Shown piece after piece: positions 35,452-46,152 of a stretch of DNA of 64,000 nucleotides; position 1 is the stretch's first letter, and each line of letters starts with the position of its first letter. The notes under the pieces were generated by a model, which worked only from the letters and a program-made list of their open reading frames with translations, did no database searches and was not told the origin of the DNA. A program made the translations under genes and the position numbers. This DNA is from Gymnothorax reevesii. Lineage: Eukaryota; Chordata; Actinopteri; Anguilliformes; Muraenidae. Where the stretch lies: assembly GCA_029721435.1 (NCBI GenBank), contig CM056582.1, forward strand, positions 42,304,611 to 42,368,610, given 5' to 3'.

Positions 35452-36400
35452 CCCCTTTCTGCAGATGTAAACGCTTGCGTCTATGGAACTGCAAATTTAA
35501 GCATGCAGTTACTGTACTCAACCACTAGATTGCTCCACTGGATCAGTTATTGAGTAGTCACAAGCAAGAAGAGTTTAAACGCGGTTTTGAATATAGGGAA
35601 GTTCACACCACTCCCTGTTTTTCAAGAGTTGCATGAATTAAACTCCTCAGCTAAGCCTGATGTGCAAACTGGTCAATATCCTTGCCCATAGTACCAATCC
35701 AGCAGTTTTAAACAAATGATCTTTTGCGACAGAAAAAATCGTTGTCCTGTGTAGCTACCACTTTAGCGACCAACAGTATTCCAATTAGTGGTTCAGAAAA
35801 ATCAGTTTTCTGAAGCAAAAAATTCAACATGGTATTGATTCTCTTACATTCTACTGTCAATTACAGTCATCTCTTTCAAAAAGTGCGAAGTTCCCTACCG
35901 TGGATTTACATGTAGATTCCTTCATTAACAAATTCAGCGCTTCCTTATATCCACCCAAAGTACTAGTGTTGATAGCCAATCACTCAATCATACACTCCGG
36001 CTCTTTTGCGTAACTGCACAGTTAGATTGTGAAACATATTGATTGGATAAACACAGAGCATACAAGCCTATGCGTATCAGCAGGCTCGGTTGCATCCTGT
36101 CCACGTTGCGGACATTACGCGGCTGATATAGACGCGATTTATAGAAAAAACGACCCGCAAAACTGACCTTGAAGTTTTTAGTTACATTTACAGGATTTAA
36201 ATGAGATAAGGACATGGTCAATGGGAATAATTTCAAATCAAACAGGACTGGAGGGTCCCTTCTACTGGATACATGGGTTTCTGGAGAAGGGATTCAGGAA
36301 AAAGGTTAGGCTGATACTTTTGCTTTTTGTTTTGGAATGTATACTGTACTGTTGTTGAAATTTTGATGTTTTATTCCTGGTATTACCTTCACAAAAAGAA
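35452..36400 (+). mobile_element. Family C repeat, copy 2, with TTAACCCC terminus
   Basis: TTAA at 35448-35451 is followed by CCCCTTTCTGCAGATGTAAA. The body shares TCCTCAGCTAAGCCTGATGT, TTTTCTGAAGCAAAAAATTC and ACCGTGGATTTACATGTAGA with the copies at 7.4, 43.4, 49.6 and 51.9 kb. The far end is undefined (similarity to the 43.5 kb copy continues to about 36400). No open frame is conserved between copies, so it is non-coding. It lies within an intron of the collagen relic. Confidence 0.65.
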
Positions 36401-36984
36401 ACTTAAATGACTCAAGGGAAAAATCTGACGGAGGCAGAGAAGTTAATATCCAAGCCAAAGTCAGTTAACTTTTTTTTGCAGAAAAAGGATCCCCACATAC
36501 AAGTCAAATCAGCAAAATCAAGAATAAGGACAGTTTCTGAATCTGTGCCTTATATAGGAAAACATTGTGACGTTCTTCTCCCCCCGCGCTGATTTACACA
36601 TCATGATGTAATCTGGAAGACTTTTGCAGTCGCACGCAACCCACATCAAGCCCCCTGAGTTATGCGTACACATCTCATAAAGAAGATAGGCGATTCCTCC
36701 CTCTCATATCTGCAAGTCGTCTTGTTCACTTTCCGGGGGTCTCCCAAGTACCCAGTGTTCTCTACACACATAAACTGAGAGAGAAAGAACATGCTGTCTT
36801 TGTTATGGGCCCATCAGGTCCTCATGGCTCCAGATAAGCTATATGCCATGACGCACTGGTTAGATTTATGGAAACTACAGTTATGCAGGCCCAGAAACAT
36901 GCAAGAGTACACACTGGGGCCTAATAAAAATTGGGCCAGAGCAAGCAAGGATAAACAATTCAAAGTCGAATAGCGAGTTTTTTT
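36401..36984. other. No gene recognised
   Basis: Unclassified sequence within the collagen relic, ending in a run of T at about 36981. No collagen-like Gly-X-Y stretch found. Confidence 0.35.
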
Positions 36985-37899
36985 TTTTTCCCTGTTTGAA
37001 ACGTGAACTGCCCATGCATTTGGATGGAGCCTTTGGGACGTTCATTGCACGGTTCTGTTGAATTCAGGGAGGCAATATATTGTTTGATCTTCCCTGAAAG
37101 TGAAATGTCTATTCTGTTAAAATAAGGTATATTTCAGAATTCAGATATTACTGAGTTAGTGAGTTGTACTTGTTCCTTATAAGTGTTGAAATGAGTTTGT
37201 GAGCTCGGAAGTCGGAACTGCTGGTTTCATTGCAGAGTGAATGTCCTGACCATTTAATCAGGAGTTTAGTTAATGACTGTGTGTGCTGGCTTGGGGGATT
37301 AAGAAAAAAAATGGACAAAAATCTAAACTTTATTATGGAGAAAAGGCATCTTTTGTGTTTGGAGAGTTTACTGGCGACCACTGATGTTCAGCTGCAGTTA
37401 TATTGATAAATCCATGCTAAACTCAACTAGAAAATCATTAGTTCGTATTAAATTTCATGGCTCAAAACTTTATTTGTGTTAAATGCATGATAATTTATGA
37501 TTTGACAGTGCACCATCTCAGATTTTGGGGAGCCACTTGGATAGCTGTGTAATTTGGCTAATAGCATGTAGGTAATCTAGAATGTAATGTAGAGGATGAA
37601 TCCTACTTGTGGTCAAGGAGTTTATGATCCGAGAAATGCAAAGATTTAAGCCCCAGCATTTTTTTCAATTCTCAGCAATATATATATATTTTGTTGCAAT
37701 TTTAATGGTGAATTCTGATGAAGGTTTTATATGTTTGCAGTCCAATTTCTCTACCAAAATCATGAAAATAAACTGAAATATGATGTGTCTTTTCTGAGTA
37801 AAGCCACATTTTTCCTCTTTATAAAGCTTAAATCTTGAATTATACAGCATAAAATTTTGTAACCCATAAATAGCCAAATTTGGCTTCTGTGCAAAGGGG
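36985..37899 (-). mobile_element. Family B repeat (TTAACCCCTTTGC), copy 1
   Basis: On the minus strand it starts after TTAA (37900-37903) with CCCCTTTGCACAGAAGCCAA. It matches the plus-strand copy at 42524-43420 almost end to end (CAGTTTATTTTCATGATTTT; CTTTTCTCCATAATAAAG; TAATATCTGAATTCTGAAAT). About 915 bp. No open frame is conserved between the two copies. The first bases resemble the family C tip, suggesting related TTAA-specific elements. Confidence 0.7.
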
Positions 37900-38591
37900 T
37901 TAAGAAAAGGACTAACTTTGTTCAAGGCATTTAACCATTTGACAGCACCCGAGTGCTTTGCTGTTTCTGTCACTACTCTACTGAACTTGGCTCAGTGAAA
38001 ATTTCCCTGCCTACTGGAAACTCTATAAAGAGAACGAAACTTGCAACTAGATATATATGGTCCTTTGGCTGAGAGGAGTTGGCTTGATGATAGTACCTGA
38101 AATTTGGTGTAAGTGAGATGCTATCATCCATTTGTAAAACATCACTTTACTTAGAGATGCAAGATTCACAGAAGATCCAGGAGGGCTGGGGAAGTCCTTC
38201 TCTTCACACTGACCAGGCATGCCAGCAATATACATTTGTGAATACCATATATACTTGTGGAGACAGTAAAGAGAACAGTTTTACTTTACACTCCAGAAGT
38301 TCTCCAATCAAGATTGGCATGTATTGTGGATATCATCATATAATAAAGAAGGTCATTCTCATTTTGGTATGATGTGGGTCAGGAGGACTAATGGGACCAG
38401 TCCAACCCTGAAGAGGAAAACAGAAAAGAGTGATAGGAGGAGAACAGTTGGAAAGAAGCGGGGAGGGGGGAAAGAAATAGAGACATGCAAGATCTCACTT
38501 TTTGTCTTTTGGAACATTTTATTTGTGATAGATACAGATGAGCTGGTGGAGGACAATATTGCTCGAACCTGTCTTGAAGCTCAGTACTTAC

Positions 38592-38636
38592 TCTTCCACC
38601 ATGTCTTCCAGGAGCTCCCTTGATACATAATAGTAC
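38592..38636 (-). pseudogene. Collagen relic exon, 45 bp
   Basis: It reads VLLCIKGAPGRHGGR and is followed by a GTAAGT donor. It corresponds to the 15-residue exon of the type GVPGEAGAP..GPR. The first two Gly positions are lost. It lies just downstream of the 54 bp exon at 38692-38745, as in the real gene. Confidence 0.65.
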
Positions 38637-38691
38637 CCTCCTTGCAGCATGTCAACCCTTGTGTCAGCCTGGACTGTGTGAGGACACTCAC

Positions 38692-38745
38692 CTTGTTGCC
38701 AGGCTTGCTGCTCTCTCCTGGGGGTCTAGCAGGTCCAGGCAGACC
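38692..38745 (-). pseudogene. Collagen relic exon, 54 bp, splice sites intact
   Basis: It reads GLPGPARPPGESSKPGNK, exactly 18 codons, with TATAG before it and GTGAGT after it. It aligns to the fibrillar exon of the form GLPGP.GPPGE.GKPG. One helix Gly is now Arg and another Ser, which in a working chain would break the triple helix. Confidence 0.9.
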
Positions 38746-38849
38746 CTATACAGCAGCAGGACAGTGTTATAAGACATCATCAAAGACGCACTAAGAGAAT
38801 GCTGTATGAAACTTAGGGCTGGTGGAGTATTAAGGGGGGTTGAGCTCAC

Positions 38850-38903
38850 CCGGAAACCAAAACGTCCAGGCTGTCCTTCCTCTCCTCTCTCTTCAGCAAG
38901 TGC
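38850..38903 (-). pseudogene. Collagen relic exon, about 54 bp
   Basis: It reads SSYALAEERGEEGQPGRF and then GFR, with a GTGAGC donor. It matches the exon of the form GPAGPAGERGEQGAPG..GFQ. The first three Gly positions have become Ser, Ala and Glu. No stop codon. Confidence 0.8.
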
Positions 38904-39071
38904 GTAAGATGAGACAAACACAGATGAGCAAGTCAGCCAGGCAGATCAATAAATTTCCACCTTTGGACGATGCTGAACACAACAGGTGACTTTAGTGATG
39001 GTCTTTGGAGATACAAGATCAACACTGAAGAGGTTTAATGAGGATTAAGCAATAACAGAATGATCACTTAC

Positions 39072-39125
39072 AGCAGGGCCGGTCTTACCAGTCTGTGATG
39101 GGCGATCACTAGTCGACTACACTGT
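39072..39125 (-). pseudogene. Collagen relic exon, badly decayed
   Basis: Only the end is clear: SQTGKTGPA directly followed by GTAAGT, matching the GKTGPP-type exon end of fibrillar collagens. The first half has lost the Gly-X-Y pattern. Assigned mainly on its donor site and position in the series. Confidence 0.55.
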
Positions 39126-39530
39126 ATCAGCAAGTGCTTGGCTGTCAAGGGGGACCTTGTCACGAAAATTAACATCACATCAGTTGCTGTCAAACTCGAC
39201 TCTCAGCATTGATGCAACGCCAGATATTCCCTCACAGAGACATTTTGCATGTCACTGTTTACAAAAATGTTGCAATTTTGCTTTCCCCACATTTCCATTG
39301 TGCGACTAAAATAATTTGTGTGCAACTACAATTTTTAACATGGTCGCACGTGTGCTAATATGGAAAAAGCTAAGCCTCGAGCCCTGACCCTACACACAGA
39401 ACAGAACAAACTTGACCATTACCGAGTTATATGCAGTACTAGGAAATGGGGAATGAGATATCTTGAACCTAACTACAATGAAATAGTTTTTAGAGAAATC
39501 ATTTATTGTTGGGTGTAATAGTATACTCAC

Positions 39531-39575
39531 AGCAGAGCCCTTAGCTTCTGGGATACCATCAGTATGAGGGCTGCC
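39531..39575 (-). pseudogene. Collagen relic exon, 45 bp, type II-like
   Basis: It reads GSPHTDGIPEAKGSA with donor GTGAGT. It aligns over all 15 residues with the type II collagen exon of the form GNPGTDGIPGAKGSA and less well with type I (ADGQPGAKGAN). Two Gly positions are His and Glu. The acceptor reads CATGTAA rather than AG. Confidence 0.9.
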
Positions 39576-39686
39576 TTACATGAGAAGAGAGATGAACCCA
39601 ATACTCCCCATTACCCATAAGGAGTGACAACAGCTCAGTCAGTATAGATATCAAAGTTTTTCTTCCGAAGCAGCCAGGTAACCTGC

Positions 39687-39764
39687 AGAGGCTCCAGTGT
39701 GTCCAGGAGAACCAGGGATGCCAGGTTCTCTGCGGGGTCCCTGTGCGCCCTCAGCTCCATGAGC
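39687..39764 (-). pseudogene. Collagen relic exon, 3' part
   Basis: It reads AHGAEGAQGPRREPGIPGSP and then GHTGAS, matching the GPEGAQGPRGEPG-type segment of type II collagen that directly precedes the previous exon. One Gly is Arg. The donor is GCAGGT instead of GT. The 5' part of the exon is unrecognisable. Confidence 0.85.
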
Positions 39765-39839
39765 CTTCTTCCTTTTGACTTCTTTTAGCTAGCTTGGTGG
39801 CATGGTATTTATAGGCTAGTCCTGAGTCAGAATGAAATA

Positions 39840-42005
39840 CAGTGGCCCTCATTTATCAAACTTGCTTATACCAAAAAAATGGGTGTACGCCAAATCTCTC
39901 GCAAGAATCTGCATTTATCAATCTGAACGTGAGCGAACGGTCCGCAAAAATCTCACGCCAGCTCTGACCAAGTGTACGCAAATCTGAAAACGGCGAACAA
40001 CATGCAGGAACGAGTGCAGCTGTCAAAATGAGTAATAAACCATATGTAGCGATGCGGATGTCATGCTGTTTTTCTTATTAGTAAAATGAACGAATAAATA
40101 AATGAATAAAAGCAGGTAGTTTCCAAATATAAGTGTAATTAATTTCTCTACACAGATGTCATTTTTTATTTAATAAATAAAGAAATTGCACCTGTGTTGA
40201 GAAATCAGTTACTCATATTTGGAAACAACCTGCTTGTCAGGCCAGACGGCTGACAATTACAATCAGTTTGATTTAGCGCAATGCGCAGCTTGGCAGATAT
40301 ACAGAGCATGTCAGATGCTCATCCAATCAGATATATACTAAACAAAAGAAATGAAAGTTAGCCTAATTAAAGGCAGACTAGAAAATAATTTTGCACGTAA
40401 TTATATTAGAAAATCAAATTTATTACTAGCACGTGCACATTTCCACTCGTTTCATCAAACTTTACTTTATTTTGCGGTCCCTTCAACTGAGTAACCATAA
40501 GATTACATTAACTAACTAGCTAGCTTGCGTTTCTTTTGTTGCTCAGTATATAGATGCCCGCGGAAACTTCGACCGTGATCACATTTTGACAATGGGAGAT
40601 CTTCCATTGTTAGAGGAATAAGCTTTTGTCTGTAGTGAGAGGAACTTTCGGCACTGAGATCTCATCCGGGAAAGCGACGAGTGGCTGCTCGTTTTGTGTG
40701 GCACCCAATAAAATGTCATGGAGTAACACTGATAAGAGTACAATGAAGAGTGATCTCTGCAGACTGTATTTTACCAATTACCCTCATGGTGCTTTGATCG
40801 AGGCGGGGGGGACTCATCCAGGTCTCCACCGGCTCGTATTCCCATGATGGAAGGGGAGCCTATCAGTGCTGTGACAGCTGGAGGTTTGAGTCTAGTTGGC
40901 CTCCACCAGTCCGTGCGCTTTTGCAACCCTTAAAATCGCACAACTTTTTTAACCTACAAGTAAACCATTTGGATTGTCAATTATGTAGGCAATATAACAT
41001 GAAATATCGTGGATCTATAAATTGAATTTATTAAGGCGGATGTTATTCGCACTTTTATGTGTGGCCAATGCAAAATTTTTTTCTTGACCTCACTTGTAAG
41101 TGCGCAAGTTGATGACCATTCCTGTGCCGCTTAGAAAGTACCACTTAAAAAAAGTTTGGCCAAGAAAAATTTTTTGCTTTGGGCACACTATAAAATAAGT
41201 GTGGGCAATGGAGAAATCTGCGTCTTGGCCACAAAAATAAGTGTGTCTAACAAGAATTTTGGTCATTTTAGTGCGTCCAAGCACAAAAATTAAGAGCAAA
41301 TAGTCACTTCGATTTATTAATTAACTAAATAAAACCTCTGCTGCACTCCGGTTTTCCGCCCCAACGGTGTTTACTACTGCAGCAGCAATAGTTTTCCAAA
41401 CTGCAGCCTGCTGGGCTCCCTTTATGCCACTCTTAAGACTTCCAAATAAAATAATTTTGTTTTGCTCCATCTATCGTTGGCCTGTTGTTAAAACCTTGTA
41501 TCTTCAAAATGATAAACTTTACAGGAGAGCAAATAAAATTTTTAAAAAGTTTAATTTTGCATGTAAGAATGCAGTTAAGCTGTTTTTGGGTGGGATGACT
41601 ATTTTTCCTCCAAGAATGTATGCAATCAATGAAATTTTGTATTTTGCAAAGTTTATGCTATTATCGTGGACATACAAGTTTTTGTTTCTCATCAAATTGA
41701 AGATACAAGGTTTATCAGCAGGCCGACGATATTTCTTACTCAGTTAAGTTCTTTCTTCTTTGCCGTCTTTCGAGAGTCCATGTCGTAAAGTGGGCAGGAC
41801 TATGCCTCCCGGAGCATGAATTTATAGGGGCGTGTCGAAACCAATTACGATGGTTTCTGCCGCCAGGTATTTGAACGCCATGGCAGTTCTACACTGAAAT
41901 CTGTGACGTACACTCTTTTAGTAAATCAGACGTGACACTTGGCGAACGATGATATTTACACCAGAATCTACACCAGATCCTATGCAAGTTTGTTCTGTGA
42001 CAGTG
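39840..42005. mobile_element. Probable PIF/Harbinger remnant (ends uncertain)
   Basis: The segment starts CAGTGGCCCTCATTTATCAA and a second copy of the same end, in the same orientation, occurs at 42000-42019. It contains a Myb/SANT-like frame on the minus strand (41321-41470). No nuclease is found. The block at 41090-41300 is repetitive, with AAGTGTG- and TTGGCCA-type phrases. Because the two ends are direct rather than inverted, this may be two partial copies. Confidence 0.45.
41321..41470 (-). pseudogene. Myb/SANT-like protein fragment, Harbinger-type
   Basis: A 49-codon frame starting ATG at 41470: MEQNKIILFGSLKSGIKGAQ, then AVWKTIAAAVVNTVGAENRS and a stop at 41321. The pattern FGSL..GI......W..IA.AVN.VG.E.R...E is the N-terminal part of the Myb/SANT-like DNA-binding protein that accompanies Harbinger nucleases. 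The rest of the domain (KKKW..L region) is missing, so it is a fragment. Confidence 0.6.
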
Positions 42006-42262
42006 GCCCTCATTTATCAAAGAGAGTAATGACAATTTTAGTAGAGAATTGCTTATCTTTCCGTAAGTAAGTAAGAGTTCTTTTATATCGTTATTAAATT
42101 AAGTTACTGACATTACAGGTGTTTACAGCACTGACGTTAGCATACGGTAGTGCATTGCTGAAGCAGTAACGTTGGGCTAGACTCTAGGAATATTTTTCCT
42201 TGTCTTGCTTAAGATCTGGGAAGGGGAAAAAAAGAATATGAGCTTCCCTGTAATCAGGCCCG

Positions 42263-42523
42263 CAGTGACGTGCGGCCGGAGGTTAGTTTGGTGAGGCAAA
42301 ATCCTTCCCTATGCTTGATTAGCAATCAGATGATTAACTGGTTTAGTAAGACAATTCGGCAGAATGAAGGGCTAGTTTGAGTTTCTGTGGCATTATTATT
42401 CAGTATATCGAACCTGAAATGCTCACTAGACAACAGTTTTGCACGTGCTTGCTTCCAGGAAGCCGAAGCAATGTCATCAACAAATATTAAAACAGTTCGA
42501 CTTATTCAGAGTTCAATGCTTAA
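42263..42523 (+). mobile_element. Family E repeat, copy 1, left terminus
   Basis: It begins CAGTGACGTGCGGCCGGAGG followed by TTAGTTTGGTGAGGC, which is the inverted counterpart of the end at about 50940 (GCCTCACCAAACTAACCTC), so family E has terminal inverted repeats. It runs to GTTCAATGC and then TTAA (42520-42523), where family B sequence begins. Non-coding. Confidence 0.65.
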
Positions 42524-43420
42524 CCCCTTTGCGCAGAAGCCAAATCTGGCTATTTAGGTGTTACCTGATTTAAGGCTTTATAATTCAAGATTGCAGCTTT
42601 ACAGGAAGAAAAACTTTGGCTCAATTGAGTCTCGACACTTTAAGCATTTAGACTACCATCGTATTTCAGTTTATTTTCATGATTTTGGTGGAGAAAAGGG
42701 TCTGCAAACACAAAAAATCCTCATGAAAATTCAACTTTGAATTAGCAAAAAAAATAATTCTGACAATTGAAAAACTGCTGGGGCTTAAAACTATACATTT
42801 CTGGAATCAAAAACTTATTGACGACAAGTACAATTCATCTTGAACACGACATTCTAGATTACCGGCTTGCTATGAGCCAAATTAGACAGCTATCCAGGTG
42901 TCTCCCCAAAGTCAAACCATCAAAATGGTTCACTGTCAAATCATACATTAATCATATATTTAACACAAATTAACTTTTGGGCCATGAAATTCAGCATGAA
43001 CTTATGATTTTCTGGTTGAGTTTAGCATGGATTTTTCAATATCAGTGCAGTTGAACATCACTGGACCCCAGTGACCTCTCCAAACACAAAACATGCCTTT
43101 TCTCCATAATAAAGTTAACAATATTGTCCATTTTTCTTCGAAGTCCCTCAAGCATTAAATAAAGTGCTAATTAAACAGCTATAACATTCGCGCTGCAATG
43201 ATAAGCTAACCGCTCTCACATCCGAGCGCGTAACTTTACACCTTATAAGGGAAAAAACTCACTAACTCAGTAATATCTGAATTCTGAAATATACCTTATT
43301 TTAATAGGACAGAAATTTCACTTTCAGGAAAAATCAAACGACATATGTTTTCATTTTCAACAGAATGGTGTAATGAACGTACCGAGGGATCTATTGACGT
43401 GCGTGAGATGCATGCATTTG
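42524..43420 (+). mobile_element. Family B repeat, copy 2, inserted at the family E TTAA
   Basis: It starts CCCCTTTGCGCAGAAGCCAA straight after TTAA and matches 36985-37899 (minus) along its length. The comparison with family E copy 2, where the same TTAA is followed by TCAATATAC, shows that it entered at TTAA. The other terminus and the right half of family E are not found, so the 3' side has been rearranged. Confidence 0.7.
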
Positions 43421-43429
43421 GAAAAACGA

Positions 43430-44095
43430 AAACCTAGGCATTCGATGTCTTTAAACGCGGTATAAATTCTACAACAAAAAGCCATATTGAGCAAAATGCA
43501 ATAGAGTAGAAGTATAACCTGTTTTCTTCATTGATGCCCTCCTCCAGAGAAAGATGTATCGGGTAGAAGGAACCCTCCAGTACTGTTTCATTTGGAATAA
43601 TTCCATTGACCGCGTCCATACAACATTTATCTCGTAAATGAAACTGAACACTTCAGGCCGGTTTCGGGTGCCTTTGTTTCTTTGATATTGCATCATTTCC
43701 AGCTGCACAACCAAGGCCATCATTCGAAGAGCACAACCGACCTTACTTTTACGCTCTGCTTTGTATCCTATTCCTATTGTCCGATCAATGTATTTCAGTT
43801 ATTGAGGAAAGTTTAAACACTAGGGAATTGGATAAGAAATGAGTCTATCAATACATTGTTACCGGGGAAGCTTCACGAGGGCGTGAACTATAACTGTAGA
43901 GTTATGCAGATGAATTTGAGTATATAATTGAGTGACTGGCTATCGACACTAGTACTTGGGTGGATAGAAGGGAGCGCTGAATTTGTCAATGGAGGAATCT
44001 ACACGTTAATACAAGGGAGGGAACTACGCATATTTTGTGTGTGATGACTGTAATTGACAGTAGAAAGTATTGATTCTCTCACAATGTCGGATTTT
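43430..44095 (-). mobile_element. Family C repeat, copy 3 (minus)
   Basis: Similar on the minus strand to 35.85-36.40 kb. Shared features: CAGTCACTCAATTATATAC-like, ACCCAAGTACTAGTGTCGAT, and a region around ACCCTCCAG. Terminus missing. Non-coding. Confidence 0.55.
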
Positions 44096-44217
44096 TAGCT
44101 GCGACCAAGCAGCTCTATGAACGCTTCTGTCTGTCCGTTTGTTTGTCCGTCCGTCTGTGAAACCTTTTTCACCATGTTCCTGTCATCATATCATCATGAA
44201 ATTTTCAGGAGTTATTG
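44096..44217 (+). repeat. Left part of a repeat split by the Harbinger element
   Basis: It starts with the small hairpin AGCTGCGACCAAGCAGCT, then a (TGTC)-rich stretch and ATGAAATTTTCAGGAGTTAT. Its continuation appears to be 49048-49630 on the other side of the Harbinger. Unclassified, non-coding. Confidence 0.6.
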
Positions 44218-44221
44218 GCCG

Positions 44222-44570
44222 TGTTCGAAACCGCGCACTAACGTACTACTCGCACTGCTCGCACTACCGATGACGTCAGATTAAGGGGACATGGTGTTTT
44301 TATTCGTGGGGAGTGATTTTGTGACTGCGAAAAGTTTCCGGATGTGTGCTAGATCGGGAAAATATTTCGTGGGTGCATCGCAAGCTCACTATTCAATTAC
44401 CTGTGCTCGAAACCTCGTACATTAACACTGGCAATTACGTCAGAGGTAGGGGGTAGGGTGTTCACTGATGCGTGGGGAGTGAGTTTGTGTCCGAAAGAAG
44501 TTCCCGGATGTATACTAGATCGTGCAAATATTTTGTGGGTGCATCGTATGCACACTATTCATACACAAAT
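44222..44570 (+). repeat. Direct repeat of about 175 bp in the Harbinger 5' region
   Basis: Two copies (44222-44398 and 44404-44570) share ACGTCAGA, GTGGGGAGTGA, TTTCCGGATGT or TTCCCGGATGT, CTAGATCG, AATATTT, GTGGGTGCATCG and CACTATTCA. The second copy starts with a degraded version of the terminal repeat (GTGCTCGAAACCTCG). A duplicated end, perhaps multiplying transposase sites. Confidence 0.75.
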
Positions 44571-44877
44571 TGCCCAAGATGCAACGCGACGTAAACTGCC
44601 AAGAAAAAACTCGCCGAGAAATAATAAGAAGCCACTTTAACTGCAAAACATCGGAACCTGTGGGAGACGACACGGCACCAGCCAGGAGCAGCGTCAATAC
44701 AAACGTGAGTAAAATTCTTAATTTGTAATACGGGTCATATATGGTAAAATAATATTCAGCTGAAGGTGTGTTGAATGAATTATTTCAGAGTTGCAAAGAA
44801 CGTTTCCGTCCGCTTATATACTGTCAGCATGTTGGATCTAACTACGCACATCTTGTTCGTTTGTCCGTTTCTTATAG

Positions 44878-45147
44878 GGGCAGATGAAGATACAGGGCGC
44901 CTCATCTCGTGGAGAGCCTGCAATGAGGCGCTCTTCCCAGTGGGGCTCAATGCGGCGGTCAGAGGATTTCAGTATGTAAATAATATTATCGGTGTATTGC
45001 AACGTTAGGAAATGCTTGTATTCAGTTAGGTCGATGTCACCGATGTTATGTTTCTGTAGAATGTTCATAAAGGAGCATGGCCTGGAGGGCAAGGCGGAGC
45101 CAGGGTGGATAAAACAGAAATGGGAGAACCTCAAACAGAACTATAAA
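44878..45147 (+). pseudogene. Myb/SANT-like DNA-binding protein of Harbinger (two exons)
   Basis: Exon 44878-44971 follows a TTTCTTATAG acceptor and encodes ADEDTGRLISWRACNEALFP followed by NAAVRGFQ, with a GTATGT donor. Exon 45060-45147 follows TTTCTGTAG and encodes MFIKEHGLEGKAEPGWIKQK, then WENLKQNYK, with a GTAAGT donor. The join keeps the frame (codon CA|A). The pattern W...N.AL.......A..GF..FI.E.GL......IK.KWENLK..Y is a Myb/SANT-like trihelix domain that in Harbinger binds DNA and imports the nuclease. An upstream open frame with a GTGAGT donor (44522-44704) could be an earlier exon, but its phase does not match, so integrity is uncertain. Confidence 0.7.
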
Positions 45148-46152
45148 GTAAGTTGAAAAATCATATGCACTGCAGTCAACACAAATGAAACAAGATGATG
45201 ATGATGGGGATCGTGAGCTTAATCAAAATGTTAACACAAAATGCTTTTTGTATAATTCTGTTCTGAATTGGGAAAAAGTTAATAAAGTTGAGGGAAAAAG
45301 GCAGCATTGTTGATTTTCAAGTGACCATGAAAATGTAAGCGACAAGTGATATCAGAGTTGTGACCAGCTGGTTTATTGCATGGTGTATTTTCATATACTT
45401 TTACATTACTCTGGTCGGATTTTGCTTAACAGCCTAGCTCGAGAGAAAAAACTGTCAAGTACCATGGAATACGCACACAAATTGCATTGCCTGAGAGAAC
45501 CTAAATAATAATGGAAGGTGTTGCGTCTGTTTTTTCCTCTGCAGAAATGTATTAAATATTGCAAGGGAACATGAAAAAGTGAAATATCAACCTGTTTACT
45601 AACTTCACTAAAAACCCCTCTTTTTCAGGTGGCAACGATCATACATGAATTGAGCAACTTCGTTTTAGCTGTCATTGTCCAGCACCATGTTTGAAGGAGA
45701 GACGTTTGACTTCTACACTTAGCTATAGGTCTTCCAGCAATGTTTCTGTAATCATGACTTATCCGCTAAGCAGGTGAGTGGTCCACATAGTTTTAACAGA
45801 ACCCCGTTAGCCAGCGCGTTTCCAGGTAGATCAAGACAGGACTTCATGGTTATTGTATCAGTCCAGGTGGTTAAAGCACCCACTAAACCCACCCACTTCT
45901 CCCTGCCTGGCAGTCCTATACTTTAGCTGTTTCCAGCTCTTATGACTCGGACGAGGGGTTGGATTTTTAAGAGGCAATAATTAAAGAACTATAAGACAAC
46001 TATGTACGCCAGGGGTGAATCACTCTTAATATTTTAGATAAATCAGGTACTAAGAACTACCTGGGCAGAGTAACACAAACCAAAAAAAAAAAAACAAACT
46101 AACAAAAATCATGTTCTTGCAGCACTGCAATGGGAACATCAGAAGCAAACAC

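Larger units (their letters stand above)
35226..39764 (-). pseudogene. Decayed fibrillar collagen gene, col2a1-like (seven relic exons)
   Basis: Seven short segments on the minus strand match consecutive parts of a clade-A fibrillar collagen triple helix, in the correct order. From upstream to downstream: 39764-39687, 39575-39531, 39125-39072, 38903-38850, 38745-38692, 38636-38592 and 35333-35226. Where boundaries are clear the lengths are the collagen-typical 45, 54 or 108 bp, most with GTAAGT or GTGAGT donors. GSPHTDGIPEAKGSA is closest to the type II chain (a GTDGIPGAKGSA-like block). Many obligatory Gly residues are replaced and two acceptors read AA instead of AG. Most of the 50-plus exons of such a gene are missing and transposons fill the gaps. 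I infer a dying duplicate, not a working gene. Confidence 0.85.

Noticed and set aside
35222..35521. A 99-residue minus-strand frame
   Set aside because: It overlaps the collagen relic exon in the wrong frame; the Gly-X-Y frame is the meaningful one.
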